Below are positions 13,591-24,700 of a stretch of 64,000 bases of DNA, piece after piece. Origin of the DNA: Owenia fusiformis (lineage: Eukaryota; Annelida; Polychaeta; Sabellida; Oweniidae); the NCBI GenBank assembly GCA_903813345.2, contig CAIIXF020000006.1, positions 8,794,989 through 8,858,988 of the forward strand, given 5' to 3'. Positions within the stretch are counted from its first letter, which is position 1. The number at the start of each line of letters is the position of its first letter. The notes under the pieces are model-generated. The model saw only the letters and a program-made list of their open reading frames with translations. It searched no databases and was not told the DNA's origin. The position numbers and the translations under genes are program-made.

Positions 13591-13639
13591 ATCGATATGA
13601 TGGTATCCTGATAGAAAGTCAAGAGTAGAGAAGAAAATA

Positions 13640-13872
13640 TTGAAAAATGCATCCATCCTTCCTTATTGATCCTATCCTATCCTTCCTATCTACCCTTGCT
13701 TCGTATCCTCTCTTTCCTATCCTTCCTATTCTATCATTCTTTCCTATTCTATCCTATCTTTCCTTCCTATTCTATCGTATCCTTCCTTCCTTTTTCATCC
13801 ATCCATCCATCTTTTTTCTGGATGACTTAGCTTATTTTGGATGACTTGGCTTATTCTGGATGACTCGGCTAA
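13640..13872 (+). repeat. Pyrimidine tract and 19-bp triplicate
   Basis: From 13640 to about 13816 the + strand is almost pure C/T, built from CCTATCCTTCC-like words. Three copies of a 19-bp unit beginning GGATGACT and containing GCTTATT follow to 13872. An ORF on the + strand here only translates the low-complexity tract. Confidence 0.75.
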
Positions 13873-14169
13873 AAAAAGTCTAGATCTGGAGTCTGAAATT
13901 GAACTCGTTCAATTTCCAAAATCTAGTTTATTCTTCCTCCCTCTTTTTCTCCTACTTCCAACTAACTTTTAACTAGCTACTACATAGTCCTACTAGGGAC
14001 CTGGGCTGAACTTGGCGGGAAAGGAATTTTTATCTAGGTCAAGGTCAAAGGTCAAAATCTAGGTCAAATCTAAGTTTTTTTCAAGTTTCTCAAATCCTGA
14101 CACTACACTTAAATATTTTTGGCTGAATTTTTGCACACAGATAGATATTAGTATTCTATTAGTCTTAGC

Positions 14170-15258
14170 CTTTTGCCGTCTAGAGAAATTTTGCCTAGAT
14201 TTTGAGATATTGAAGGTCAAAAAAAGGTCAAAAAAGGACTTTTTTCAACTTGCTTCAAATTGACCGGATTTTTTTTTAAAACTCATCTACAAGTTCTCAG
14301 GATTCCAAATCTGACCTTACTTTTGACCTTTGACCTTTGGTTGACCTTCAGTGACCTCCGAAAGGTCAAAAAAGTTGATTTTTCAAATCGATTTTCTGGA
14401 TTCAAATTTAGGTATATTTATTCACAAAATATCTTTTGAGGTCTAAAAAAGTAAAATTTGCAAGGTCAAAGGTCAAGGTCATCAAACGAAATCAAAAACT
14501 GTGTTTTCTAAGTTTCTCAAAATTGGAGACTACAAATCAATTTTTTTTACTGAAAGTCAGAATATATATTCCTCTAAAGGTTCTACACATAATAGCAATT
14601 GACTATTTATTAAAATTTTGCTCCAGTTTTGAGATATTAGAACTCAAAAACTGAAAAAAGGTCAAATTTCAAAATTTTTCAAGGTCAAATTTCAACTTGC
14701 TCTAAATTGACCAAACTTTTTTTTAAAAAGCATCTACAAGATCTCAGGAACTCAAATCTGACCTTAGTTTTGAACTATGACCTTTAGTTGACCTTCAGTG
14801 ACCTTCGAAAGGTCAAAAAAGTTAATTTTTCAAATTGATTTTCTGGATTCAAATTTAGGTTTCTTCAATCAGAAAAGATATACTAAGGTCTAAAAAAGTA
14901 AAACCTGTAAGGTCAAAGGTCAAGGTCATCAAACAAGATCACAAATTGTGTTTTCTAAGTTTCTCAAAGTTTGTGACTACAAATCAATATTTTTGAATTA
15001 AAGTCAGGATATATATTCCTCTAAAGGTTTTACACATAATAACAATTGATTATCTATTAAAATTCTGCACCAGTTTTGAGATATTGGACCTCAAAAACTG
15101 AAAAAGGTCTAATGTTGAAATTTTTCAAGGTCAAATTTCACATTGCTTCAAATTGACCACACTTTTTTTTTTAAATCATCTACAAGATGCCTGGAGTTCA
15201 TATATGTCCTTGTATTTAAGATTTGACCTTTGGCTGACCTTTAAATGTTCAAAAAAGC
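14170..15258 (+). repeat. About 445-bp tandem units, 2.3 copies
   Basis: The block GACCTTCAGTGACCT with CCGAAAGGTC or TCGAAAGGTC recurs at about 14343 and 14790, and a decayed third copy lies near 15234. The phrases TTTTCTGGATTCAAATTTAGG and AAGGTCAAAGGTCAAGGTCA recur at the same spacing (14462 and 14909 for the latter). The unit differs from the 508-bp repeat but shares the AGGTCA theme. Confidence 0.7.
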
Positions 15259-16271
15259 CTACGGGGCCTCCGTAAGATTGCTTGCAATCTTCTAGTTATG
15301 TCAACTGTTGAGATTCTTTTTCATTTTCTTTTCTATCATATTTTCATCTTAATGTGTTTACTTGGTTCAAATGTCATAATCGTTTAGTTTATCAAATCAA
15401 TTTATGAACTACTGTTCTTATATTATCTCATTAAAAGTATTCTACCCCAGGTAACTACATGACACAATTTTTCTTTCGTTAAAAATAGAAAGGAATGTTT
15501 AAAAAAAAAAACGTTGCAAAATCCACAGAGCTAGTACCAAAATGCCCCCGATCATTCAGTACGAAAAGAAAGACATTTGATCACCAAAAGTTGAACACAT
15601 CAACAGTGCGTTGTTGAAAGGCCCTGTCAATCAAAAAATAAATTTGAAAACGTTTTAACTTACATCAACATTGTATTTCACAGTCAAATACCACCAATAT
15701 AATACGCAACTATTTCATTCATAATGTTTGCGATATTACAATTGTGCTCTCTTCATGTTTCTATATATCAGTATTAAAAGAGTAACATGTAACTCGATCC
15801 CTTATAACACGTTCACATATCGGATTTCATTGGCATATATGACCCCCTTATACAATAGTTGACCCGATAAGGTCAAATTCAACGAAAAGGATATGATAGA
15901 CACCCACGTTGTAATCAATACATTGATAGCATAGACTAATCTGATTAGTGATCACCGTAATCTTGAATATATACAAGAATTCGAAATTGTCATGCTCAGG
16001 TTGAGTTAAACACGTCTTGCAAGTCACAATGTACAATTGTTCCTAGTCTAAGCGTATTATGTCTCAATTGTATAAAAGAATAAAATATATCCCACCGATG
16101 GTGTGATAAAAAGGCATGCCACATATCAGTAAAATGGCTTTTCATTGGTTTGACAGAATTAATGCGTGTGTATTTCTTTTTCTTATTTAATAATTTTCAT
16201 TCTTCAAAAGGTTTCTGCGAATTTTGGATTTTTCCTGGTGCCAACGTTTTTTGATTTAACTGACTTTAACT

Positions 16272-17033
16272 TTAACTAACATGTTTTGCTTCGACGATAA
16301 TTGCGTTTATACTCTGGCGAAGTTGTCTTAACCAACAAAATGCAACCATTGTAAAACAGAACCCGGACATATATGAGAGGACAATTTTAAAATGATTGAG
16401 ACATTTTTTCAAAATGCTCAGAAAAAGGACCATTGTCACCTGCAACTGTAGCGATTGATTTATGACTGTTGCATTTTTCCTATCAATACGATCATAAAAA
16501 TAGTCGTATTCTGGGTGTTCAAATTTTCTTGGCAAGACCACAAAATGTTTTCTTATTGATGAAAGTCTCCAAAGAAACCTCTGTTTTATATCATTATTAT
16601 TTTGCCGAAGACGACACTTCGTCATTACCGCCAGTTCTCTACACATGGCGTGCTTTTAAATACATCCACACTATCAGCTACTTCAAAAGTAATTTTAATC
16701 ACATTAAAATCAGTCAAACTGACTTTGATGATTTCGCTGTCCATCTGTACGCTTTTGGAAACCGGACTTGATATGGAACAAGAGAACAAAAAAGGCAATG
16801 ATAAAAGAGACCCTGTCATCATTGAGGAATCGACCACATCAGATTTCCAGCACTCCGATGTAATCAACTGTAAATATTTGATGGGCTCCGATGGCCTCTG
16901 TTGTGGATGTCTTTGGTTGGATACCCTTTGGATAAACGTTTCCATACAATGACAAGCCATGCATCAAAGAGGCTACATGTCCCCGCCTGGAGGTGAACCG
17001 TGGCAGACTGGATCGTGTGGTTGAAATATTCAA
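16272..17033. other. Cluster of overlapping unassigned ORFs on both strands
   Basis: Open frames of 124 and 111 codons on the - strand and 100 and 116 codons on the + strand overlap here, so at most one or two can be real. The + frame from the ATG near 16773 has a hydrophilic, protein-like run (MEQENKKGNDKRDPVIIEES) that continues to a stop at 16950-16952. The - frame at 16272-16646 includes a hydrophobic segment that could be a membrane helix. I recognise no family in any frame. Confidence 0.25.
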
Positions 17034-19131
17034 TCAATGAACGACATAACTACATAAACGTCTTAAAAGGCCATTAATCAAACGAATTCAAAATACATCA
17101 TGTATGTCTTGACAGTACAAATAGAAAAACTTTTGATTTCAAGTGCTTTAGGGGATGCTGTAATTTGACAAAAAATGATACCCGACTTTGAAATGGAAAT
17201 GATAGAGTCCACAAACAAGTAATGACAAACATTTTAAACGTCAAGCAAATGTTAAACTAGTCCTATGGGTTGAACAGTACGAAACTAAGCCTTAATCACA
17301 CGGTTCAATAAAGTTAAATGCAAAGTTCTGAGAAAAGACTTCAAATTACGCGGATTTATCAAACTTCATAGTCCTGTTTTCCGATTTTTCATAAAAATTT
17401 GCATTAGATCAAATAAATTAATACGATAGGACTATATTTTTCCAAATGTAAGAATGTGCATCGTTCATTTAAGGTGAAAGCTAGATTTCTGTGGGGCATT
17501 TGACCTGTACCCCATATACAATCTCACGCTTACTCATGATCGTCACAGCGAGATGTAAAATCCATTAGTGCTGTGACTGCTTTTACGAATTTATGCTTAC
17601 CTGTTAAATACACGTTGTCATTCATTTGGCTTTTTAGGACATTACTATACAAAAATGCCATAGCCATTAAAGAATATATCGTTTAAATCAAAGGAGGGTT
17701 TGAATCGAGAGTATGCTACTTCCTGTTCCTCACAGGTCACGTGATTCAATGGACACCATGCCATGCCATACCTTGATTCCATGGGGTTGTGATTGTAACA
17801 GGTACAGCACTGAACTGTATGTGGTCAGGCAACAAAGCTTTATTGTAATGGGTTCGAATGTCAAACGTCATCTGAGAAAACTGTCCAGGTTGTAATAAGT
17901 TAACTGTTAAAATTATCGAGACATTCTAAATCAGCCTAATTTGAGTGTCACTGGGGTAATGCCACGTAGGAATGCCATAATGCAAAATAGCACGTGATTG
18001 AGGAAATAGCTTCACCGTGTGGTACCTTGTACTAGCCTCCACTGAACCCCAGAGGTATTTTATAATATAAAAAAATCAAAAAGTTCGAACCTTGGCCAGT
18101 AAGACCAGTTAGTCAGCTGCAAACACCGTATACCAGGTACACATAAACATTCAATGGTACAACCTTACATTGCCATAGATTTTTAAGTCGTCCCTATCAC
18201 TTTTATAAGCTATAGTGCATCATAGCTGATATGTGACTTTTCATTACTTGCGAGAATTTGAATTAAAACCTGATAACGCCTTGCCTTCATTGTTCAGTTC
18301 ATGAAATGCGACCATACGCTAATAATGCTGAGAATCGGAGCAGATTTGTGCTTTATCTGCCTAAACATCAAATAAACAAAAATCGTACAATGGTCAAACT
18401 TTAGGAAGAGATCAAGTACATACATAGAAGATACAATACAAGAAGTCTTTATTGATACAAGTGATTAATTACTTTGACCCTTTCTTAACCCTAATAACCA
18501 TATTGAACGTTAAGATAACATTTACACGATTTGAGTATGTATAGCCTATCAGATAGAATCCCTAGTTATTAGAATGCCATTCTATATACAAATAACAATT
18601 TGTAACTTTTCCACTATGAAGCTACTCAATCTGCCAAATAACTTCATTTTCTATGCATTTTACGGGTTCCATTTGGCAGTGATATGTTTGGAAAGATATC
18701 GTAAGTAATTGGTTTTCTCTCGCTGTATGTAAAGCTACTAAAAACAACATAACAAGTGATGAGCTAACACACTGCCACGATGGGGTGTCTCTTCAGACGC
18801 AGTCTACATATTGTTCTCGTTTTTTGCTAATTTAGTAGGCTAATGCGCGATCCTAAGAATATATAGAGCATCGCACAAACATGTAAATATATGTGTAACC
18901 AGAATTCCCAGAAAAGACTTGACGTTAAACTTGAAGCCGAGGGAGAGAACGTTCATTTTGGAAAGTTATTGAACAATCCAAAGTAGAAACTCATTTTATT
19001 TTGCTGCTATTGTTGCTATATTTAAATTGGTAAGATCATTTCAAAACAATGACTCCATATTCTGAGAAAAAGGTTTGATATTGTTGCGGTTATTCAGGGG
19101 TCCATTTTTGGTACCTTCGTATTACTTCTAA

Positions 19132-19473
19132 TTAAAAAGCATTGTATTCTAAACTGAACAATAGCTTGCAATGTTTTTCACAACCTATAAGTGAACGGAA
19201 AATAATGAAGCGATGCAATTGTATGGGCGATTGGACATAGGTATAGGTTGGCGTTTCGATTTTATATGCAAGCTTAAACTCCCCAATGACTCGTGATCTG
19301 AACTCGACAGTTCCGATGTAGACACAATATACCAGAGGCCATGGGTCATTGGCAACGGATCCTGTTAGTAGCTGGTCAGAATTGTCGAGTATCCCCTCCC
19401 CTTCTCTGGTTTTAATCAAGCCCTTTGTGAGTACGTATCTGTATATTGCTAACCGATCGGCGATCCCCCACAC
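19132..19473 (-). CDS. Unassigned coding-like exon
   Basis: A 113-codon open frame on the - strand has balanced composition: Trp-Gly-Ile-Ala-Asp near the start, a charged KTREGEG stretch, then VANDPWPLVYCVYIGTVEF. It begins at a GTG rather than an ATG, so if real it would be an internal exon with an acceptor upstream. No domain is recognised and no flanking exon was found. Chance cannot be excluded. Confidence 0.2.
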   Translation of the reverse strand: MWGIADRLAIYRYVLTKGLIKTREGEGILDNSDQLLTGSVANDPWPLVYCVYIGTVEFRSRVIGEFKLAYKIETPTYTYVQSPIQLHRFIIFRSLIGCEKHCKLLFSLEYNAF

Positions 19474-20952
19474 TCGATGCGCGTTTTGAATTCTTTAATA
19501 GGTTAAGGTCTAAATATCGGTAAATGCATGCTGTAATTCGTTGATTTGATCGATATTATATAAATTATTATATATCATATCTCAGAAAAGATCCAATGAT
19601 ATTGAGGCCATCCTTGAACTCTGGGTTTTCCCTCCTCTTGATTTGTACTTTTATTTTCTCAATTGTTTTCAGTAGTAGCCAAGAGATGATTCTTGGTAGG
19701 ACTACAATTCCTACCCATAATTATGGGTCATAAAGGAAGGCCAACATATGGGGGAGGGCTCGATTGTCCATTCATTTTACATTTATCATTTAATAATATA
19801 GATGTAATAATCTAATAGTTGACATTACATTGAGCTGTTTTAACTCATGATTATACGCTTCATGCTCTCCCTTTATATGAAATATAGCAATTTTGAATGT
19901 TCACATCAACTTTGCATGGTTAACATAACAACTCAGTTAAAGTTACACTCCGTTATATAACAGGATCAGGGCTTAATTGACAGTCCTTTGATATGATGTA
20001 GACACATGCCCTTTTTATTAAGTCTAAATTACCGGGTCCAGTTAACTAAGGATGATGCTATGTACTTTCACTGCTTGAGATTCAACCAAGGCAGTAAATG
20101 GAACTTGAATGTGTGAAATTGATAAAGCAACAATTGATAGTTGGATTGCCAACAATGACACCTTAGAATGTCAATAATGACACCAAAATACCAATAGATA
20201 TCAGTTAGACTAAAATTATGAAAGTCGGGGGTCCGTTAGATAATATACTTTTGTTAGTTATAGTGCAATTCAATGTATTTGGACATGTATATATTTAATG
20301 TGCTATCTTTTTCAAGTACTAGTATCCAATTTTGTTCTTTTTGATCGAGTACCATCTGGTTATATTAACCTCCTTTGTTTCTTGAGCATATCTTAAGCAT
20401 ATCTGTGTCCTAAACATATCTGCGTAAAATTAATATCCTTGATATCGGTTATTGGTCTTGTGTTTCTCAGACTATCATATTCGTAGAACCTTTGTTTGGT
20501 CTTGTTAACTTATTCGATGTTTATTCCCCTAGCCACCGAACGTGTACATTTACCATATCATCTTCAATATATTCGTGCTCTATTTGTTGTAGTCTAAATA
20601 GTGGATTATATTATGACATAGTTGTTGGCTATTCTGATAGTCTGGTGAGCCATCTCTCGTACCCCCTCCCATCATCTATCCTTATCTTTGTATATTCTGT
20701 CCCTATCCTGATTTCAATGCTGATAACATGTCTTGGAATGTTTTCTTTCAATTACACTCATGTAGAATAACAGTGAGTTCAATCATGGCAGCAAAGACAG
20801 CAGAGGATAACCCATACACGACATAGCCCTTCATAGTAAGTACTCTAATTAATTAACGGGTCATGATCATGATAACAGTCTTGACTTGGAGGTTTATTGT
20901 TGCTTTTTGTATCTGTTCATTTAACAAATTAAGAATCCCCAGCACTTTTTAA

Positions 20953-21760
20953 CCCCCCTATCACACCAAACTAGTTCTTACCCGTTCTTGCCAGTCCTAC
21001 GAAAACGTCGTAAAACGGGCTCAATCTGGCTGTGGTCGGGAAATATGTCTGAAATAATTAGCTTCTTCGTTCTTAAACAGTCTTCAATACGTCCATCTCG
21101 TTCGCAGTTCGTTCAGGTCGCACCACGTCGGTGTGCAACGTAGTAGAACGCGTCCCTTAGTCTAGAAGGTCAACATGACCTGATTACAGAACGGTATGGT
21201 CGCCATCGAATTTTGAATCGATTCAAAATTCTAAAATCACATTCCCGTCTGAGAACGTTCATAAAGTTTGTAAATAGACCTTAGAAAGTTGCAGCTACGT
21301 TCATTCCGTTCGCACACAGTTTAAAACCAGTTTTGAAGAACGCAGTGGCAACTTGTTTGGTGTGATAGCTATATTTTTGTTAACTCGTTCATAAGCAGTG
21401 TTAAATACGTTCTTAATCAGTTTAAACCCGTTTGCAATTAGTTCTACCTCGTTCTCAACACGTCCTCAGACAGTTCAACTCGTTGTTAAAACGTCCCAAG
21501 TAGGATTGAAGTACGACGGTTCCGTTCGTAGTACGTCCAGCTCGTCGTTAGTACGTTGTCACTCGTTCTAATTGTAGAACGTGACGACCACGAGAACATT
21601 TTGAGCATTGCCTAAGTTCTAGAGGACCTACCCGTTCGAGTACGTTCGATGAAGTTTGTAAATAGATCCCAAACGGTTCTTAGTAAGTCCAGTCCGTTCG
21701 TACACAGTTGAAGCCCGTTTTCGAGAACGTAGTGAGAACTAGTTTGGTGTGATAGTAGGG
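20953..21760 (+). mobile_element. Two-module TIR element, copy 1 (808 bp)
   Basis: The left end CCCCCCTATCACACCAAACT is matched by an inverted right end AGTTTGGTGTGATAGTAGGG, with TAA on both sides (20950-20952 and 21761-21763). A second copy of the right-end motif sits in the middle (about 21352-21369). The roughly 65 bases before the inner and outer right ends are clearly related, so the element looks like two tandem modules. The interior is full of CGTTC and ACGTCC words and has no transposase. TWA target duplications suggest the PIF/Harbinger superfamily, but this is tentative. Copy 2 lies at 60808-61605. Confidence 0.7.
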
Positions 21761-21763
21761 TAA

Positions 21764-24700
21764 GATACGCGCAACGTCGGATCAATGATATTGCTGTTCG
21801 TAAAAAGTGGGTTCTATCAGTACGTTTCTGAACGTCTCATATGGTGCACAGTTACATCTACGTCTCGGCATGGGCTTTCTCGGGTATGCAAATGGGGACT
21901 CGCTCCATAAAAGATTTGAATCTAGAAACACTTACTATAATCCTGGCCAGATTCCCTCGAATTTTACTGTATCGTTGTCCTTATACTAGTACCATAGTTA
22001 CAGCCACATGTGAATGTGGAGATCTCCTATTTTCTCCAAGTTGAGAATTTGGGGGACTTATCTGGCTTTGAAAATCGATTCCCCTTCATTTGATCATCCT
22101 GAACTTTGTTTCGAATCTGTGCTGAGATCAATGGCGAAGATCATTCCTCGTAAAGGTTTGACATGGTTTTGCCATTTACAAAATACACGTTAATATACCC
22201 AATAACAGACTTATACAAAGCACACGAAATACAGCTCCATTTATTAGAATACTATGTATTTGACCATGTTTAATGAGTCTGTGCAGTTAACTGACAGTTT
22301 GATGGATCGGTGTTAACTATCTGACAGGATTCAAGAATAGAGCCTTAAAAATGTTTGTTTAATACTTTCAAGAAATAACCTCAAAAATAACATGCTAAAC
22401 TACATGATACGAAACTCAATAATTTTAGACTTACTGTAAAAATTGAGATGCAGTCGATGTTAAAATCCAAAATAATGGTTCGATTTTTCACTCTTTCTCT
22501 CTCTTAGAATATGTGCTTCTTAACTGCTCGACTATGCAATTCGATTTCTCTATCGTAAATATCCAATTAGCTGATCCTGTAAAACAAGTATGGTAGACAG
22601 AATTAAGATCGGATCCGTGTGTCTAAGTCTCCGCTCTGCATCATCTTCTAAAGTTTACATTCCGCGTGATCAAATATGATTTGATCAAACTAATGGAGTT
22701 ACTTGCCTGATGGTCAAGATAACTCTTCATAGACTCATCAAATCTTGAATAATATTAATTATTTTTAGTTTTTGTTATCCTTTTATAGTTTATAATGGCC
22801 ACCGCAATTGTGCTGCAATATCTTCAAGTCACTGACTAACAATGTCGATCTGAAGTATTTGCGCAAAAGTTTTCACTGAGCAGTATTTTGCGCATGGCAA
22901 TGTCCGTGTTTAATTAAGGGACCATCTCAAAACTGAAAGAATCAAAATATCCGCGCGTTGAACAAAGGCTACCCATAAAACATCGGTTGAAACAACCCTT
23001 ATGAAACAGCTCACTCGGGTTTGGGATCGAGAAACCACAAAAATGGAATGCGAAACAAATGTCTGGGGGACTGCGGCGCCAAATGCTCAATAGCAAAGTA
23101 TACATACAAAATATTCAATATGCATTCCTGTATTAGGTTTTGTAAAATTTAAATAGGGTTAAATATCGTGTTGTTTTCTAAATGAACAAGATTGATAGTA
23201 TAATGAGAATCAAGGTTTTGTGTTCCCTCGAAGAATTGGGGTGAATTGGTGTATTTCGTGATAGCTTTTTATTTCTTTTTACTTTCTCTAAATAGTCAAC
23301 TGTATAGTTTCGTTGATACTAATTATCTGTATCTTAATCTGACTTCAAAATATATCAGTTTACTTATTGATTCTAATGATAGTAACAGAATGGCCTCGGT
23401 TGACCTTATGATATTCTTCAAATTGACATACATACATCGCAAGTGTTGATTTCTCGTCAATCAAAACATGCATAATATTGCATTTAACCTTTTTAGACTT
23501 TGTCGTCCAGCGATCAAGGTTTTACCTTCTCGAGAACTATTTTCATTCCGAAGTCCTTCAGATCTGTATTATGACTTGGTACATTTTACCATTCCGTAAT
23601 CTTTAATTGTCGATCCCTGTCTGATTGAATCGCTGCACATGTTCACTTAAAAAACACCATATCTGAATATCTATTGGTTGGTCTCAAATCTCGAATCAGC
23701 ATCATTCACTTTGACAACAGGCTGGCGTTCCTTTAAATCATCCAAGCAATCAATTAACGACTTAGTCATTCTTTTCAAATCTCACCTGATCGTTAAACGA
23801 CAATTCTGAGTTAGTGTCCCAAAAGATATAACCTCTTAATAGTCATCTCTTGAGAGAAAAATGAAAACCTCAGCATGCTCAATAGTCTTTGAACTTAATA
23901 AAATCATTTCCATTAATATCAACTAGTTTCAATTGATTAAAATAAAAGGTTATCGTGACAAGCCATCTGCATTTTCAAGTCCGATATAAGACGGTGACAA
24001 TTTTTGGAACATGTTTAGACATAGGGTCGCAGATGAAGGTTGGGGCTCCAGGGTGTACGTGTGCCTCAGACGAGACAGTGGTATAGTCAAACTAGAGTAC
24101 ATGTACATTGAAGACCAACGCCCCTCAAAAGTCACAAATAAACACAGTTATATCATATGTTAATGGCTTTCTGATTCCAGTCAAAAATTAAAAAATACGG
24201 CGAGGTGACTTTCATGGAATGATTAGTTATGACGCAATTGACACGCATGTCACCTGAATGGACACAATCAATTCAAAACAGGGAACGGAAATGTTAGATC
24301 TTGATTTGGAATAATAGTCATTCATTGCGGAGGAAATTGGTATTGCTTGTAGAAGAGAATTTCCTAATTTAGATACTTTGATCATTAAGCAAAGCCAATA
24401 GATTGAACATTTTCAATTGATGTTTATGTTCAAATAACGAAATATTGAACAGGCGTTGGCGTGTACTTGTAAGTCAATCTGTCAAAATTAACATTCGTGA
24501 AATTATTTTTTCGATTTCCAGTCAAAAAATAAGACGTAACATTAAATATGAAATCTCTTGAATTCTTTAGAAAAGGGCAAACATTTATGTTGACGTGTAG
24601 TACTACCCCTCCCATGTAGGGACTACGATAAAAAATACTGGTCTTTGATACTGATACAAAAATAGCTACCAATAACACAGTGTGTGATGCTGTACATGAC

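Larger units (their letters stand above)
11971..13926 (+). mobile_element. Helitron-like non-autonomous element (inner, nested)
   Basis: It starts with a perfect hairpin made from GACTCCAGA and TCTGGAGTC (about 11971-11992), followed by its own TTATTATTATT run. It ends with the repeated word TCTGGAGTCT (13885-13894), a perfect 10-bp hairpin (arms 13895-13904 and 13907-13916), a six-base spacer and CTAG before a T. The sequence on each side (ATTATTA and TTTATTC) reads as a continuation of the outer element's TTATT run, which supports insertion between A and T. Internally it has 508-bp tandem units and a pyrimidine tract. There is no coding sequence. Confidence 0.5.
11887..15295 (+). mobile_element. 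Helitron-like non-autonomous element (outer)
   Basis: The left side is a GC-rich hairpin (11894-11920, arms containing GGAGGCCC and GGGCCTCC) followed by TTATTATT/CTTTATT runs. The right side repeats the word GGGGCCTCC (15263-15271), then has a perfect 8-bp hairpin (arms 15274-15281 and 15284-15291) directly followed by CTAG and a T (15292-15296). A hairpin just before a CTRR end with a 3' T is the classical Helitron 3' end. The interior has no Rep/helicase ORF and is mostly tandem copies of AGGTCA-rich units. The 5' limit is uncertain. A second element is nested inside at 11971-13926. Confidence 0.5.
15296..20952. other. Intergenic with a few unassigned ORFs
   Basis: No supported gene. ORFs over 100 codons lie on both strands at 16272-17033 and one at 19132-19473 (listed separately). 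The remainder is AT-rich with short ORFs. Confidence 0.45.

Noticed and set aside
13647-13844. Plus-strand ORF rich in Pro, Leu, Ser and Phe
   Set aside because: It is the translation of the C/T tract inside the inner Helitron-like element.
18075-18095. GGTTCGAAC on the minus strand as a tRNA or SINE B box
   Set aside because: No matching A box or cloverleaf could be found at the expected distance.
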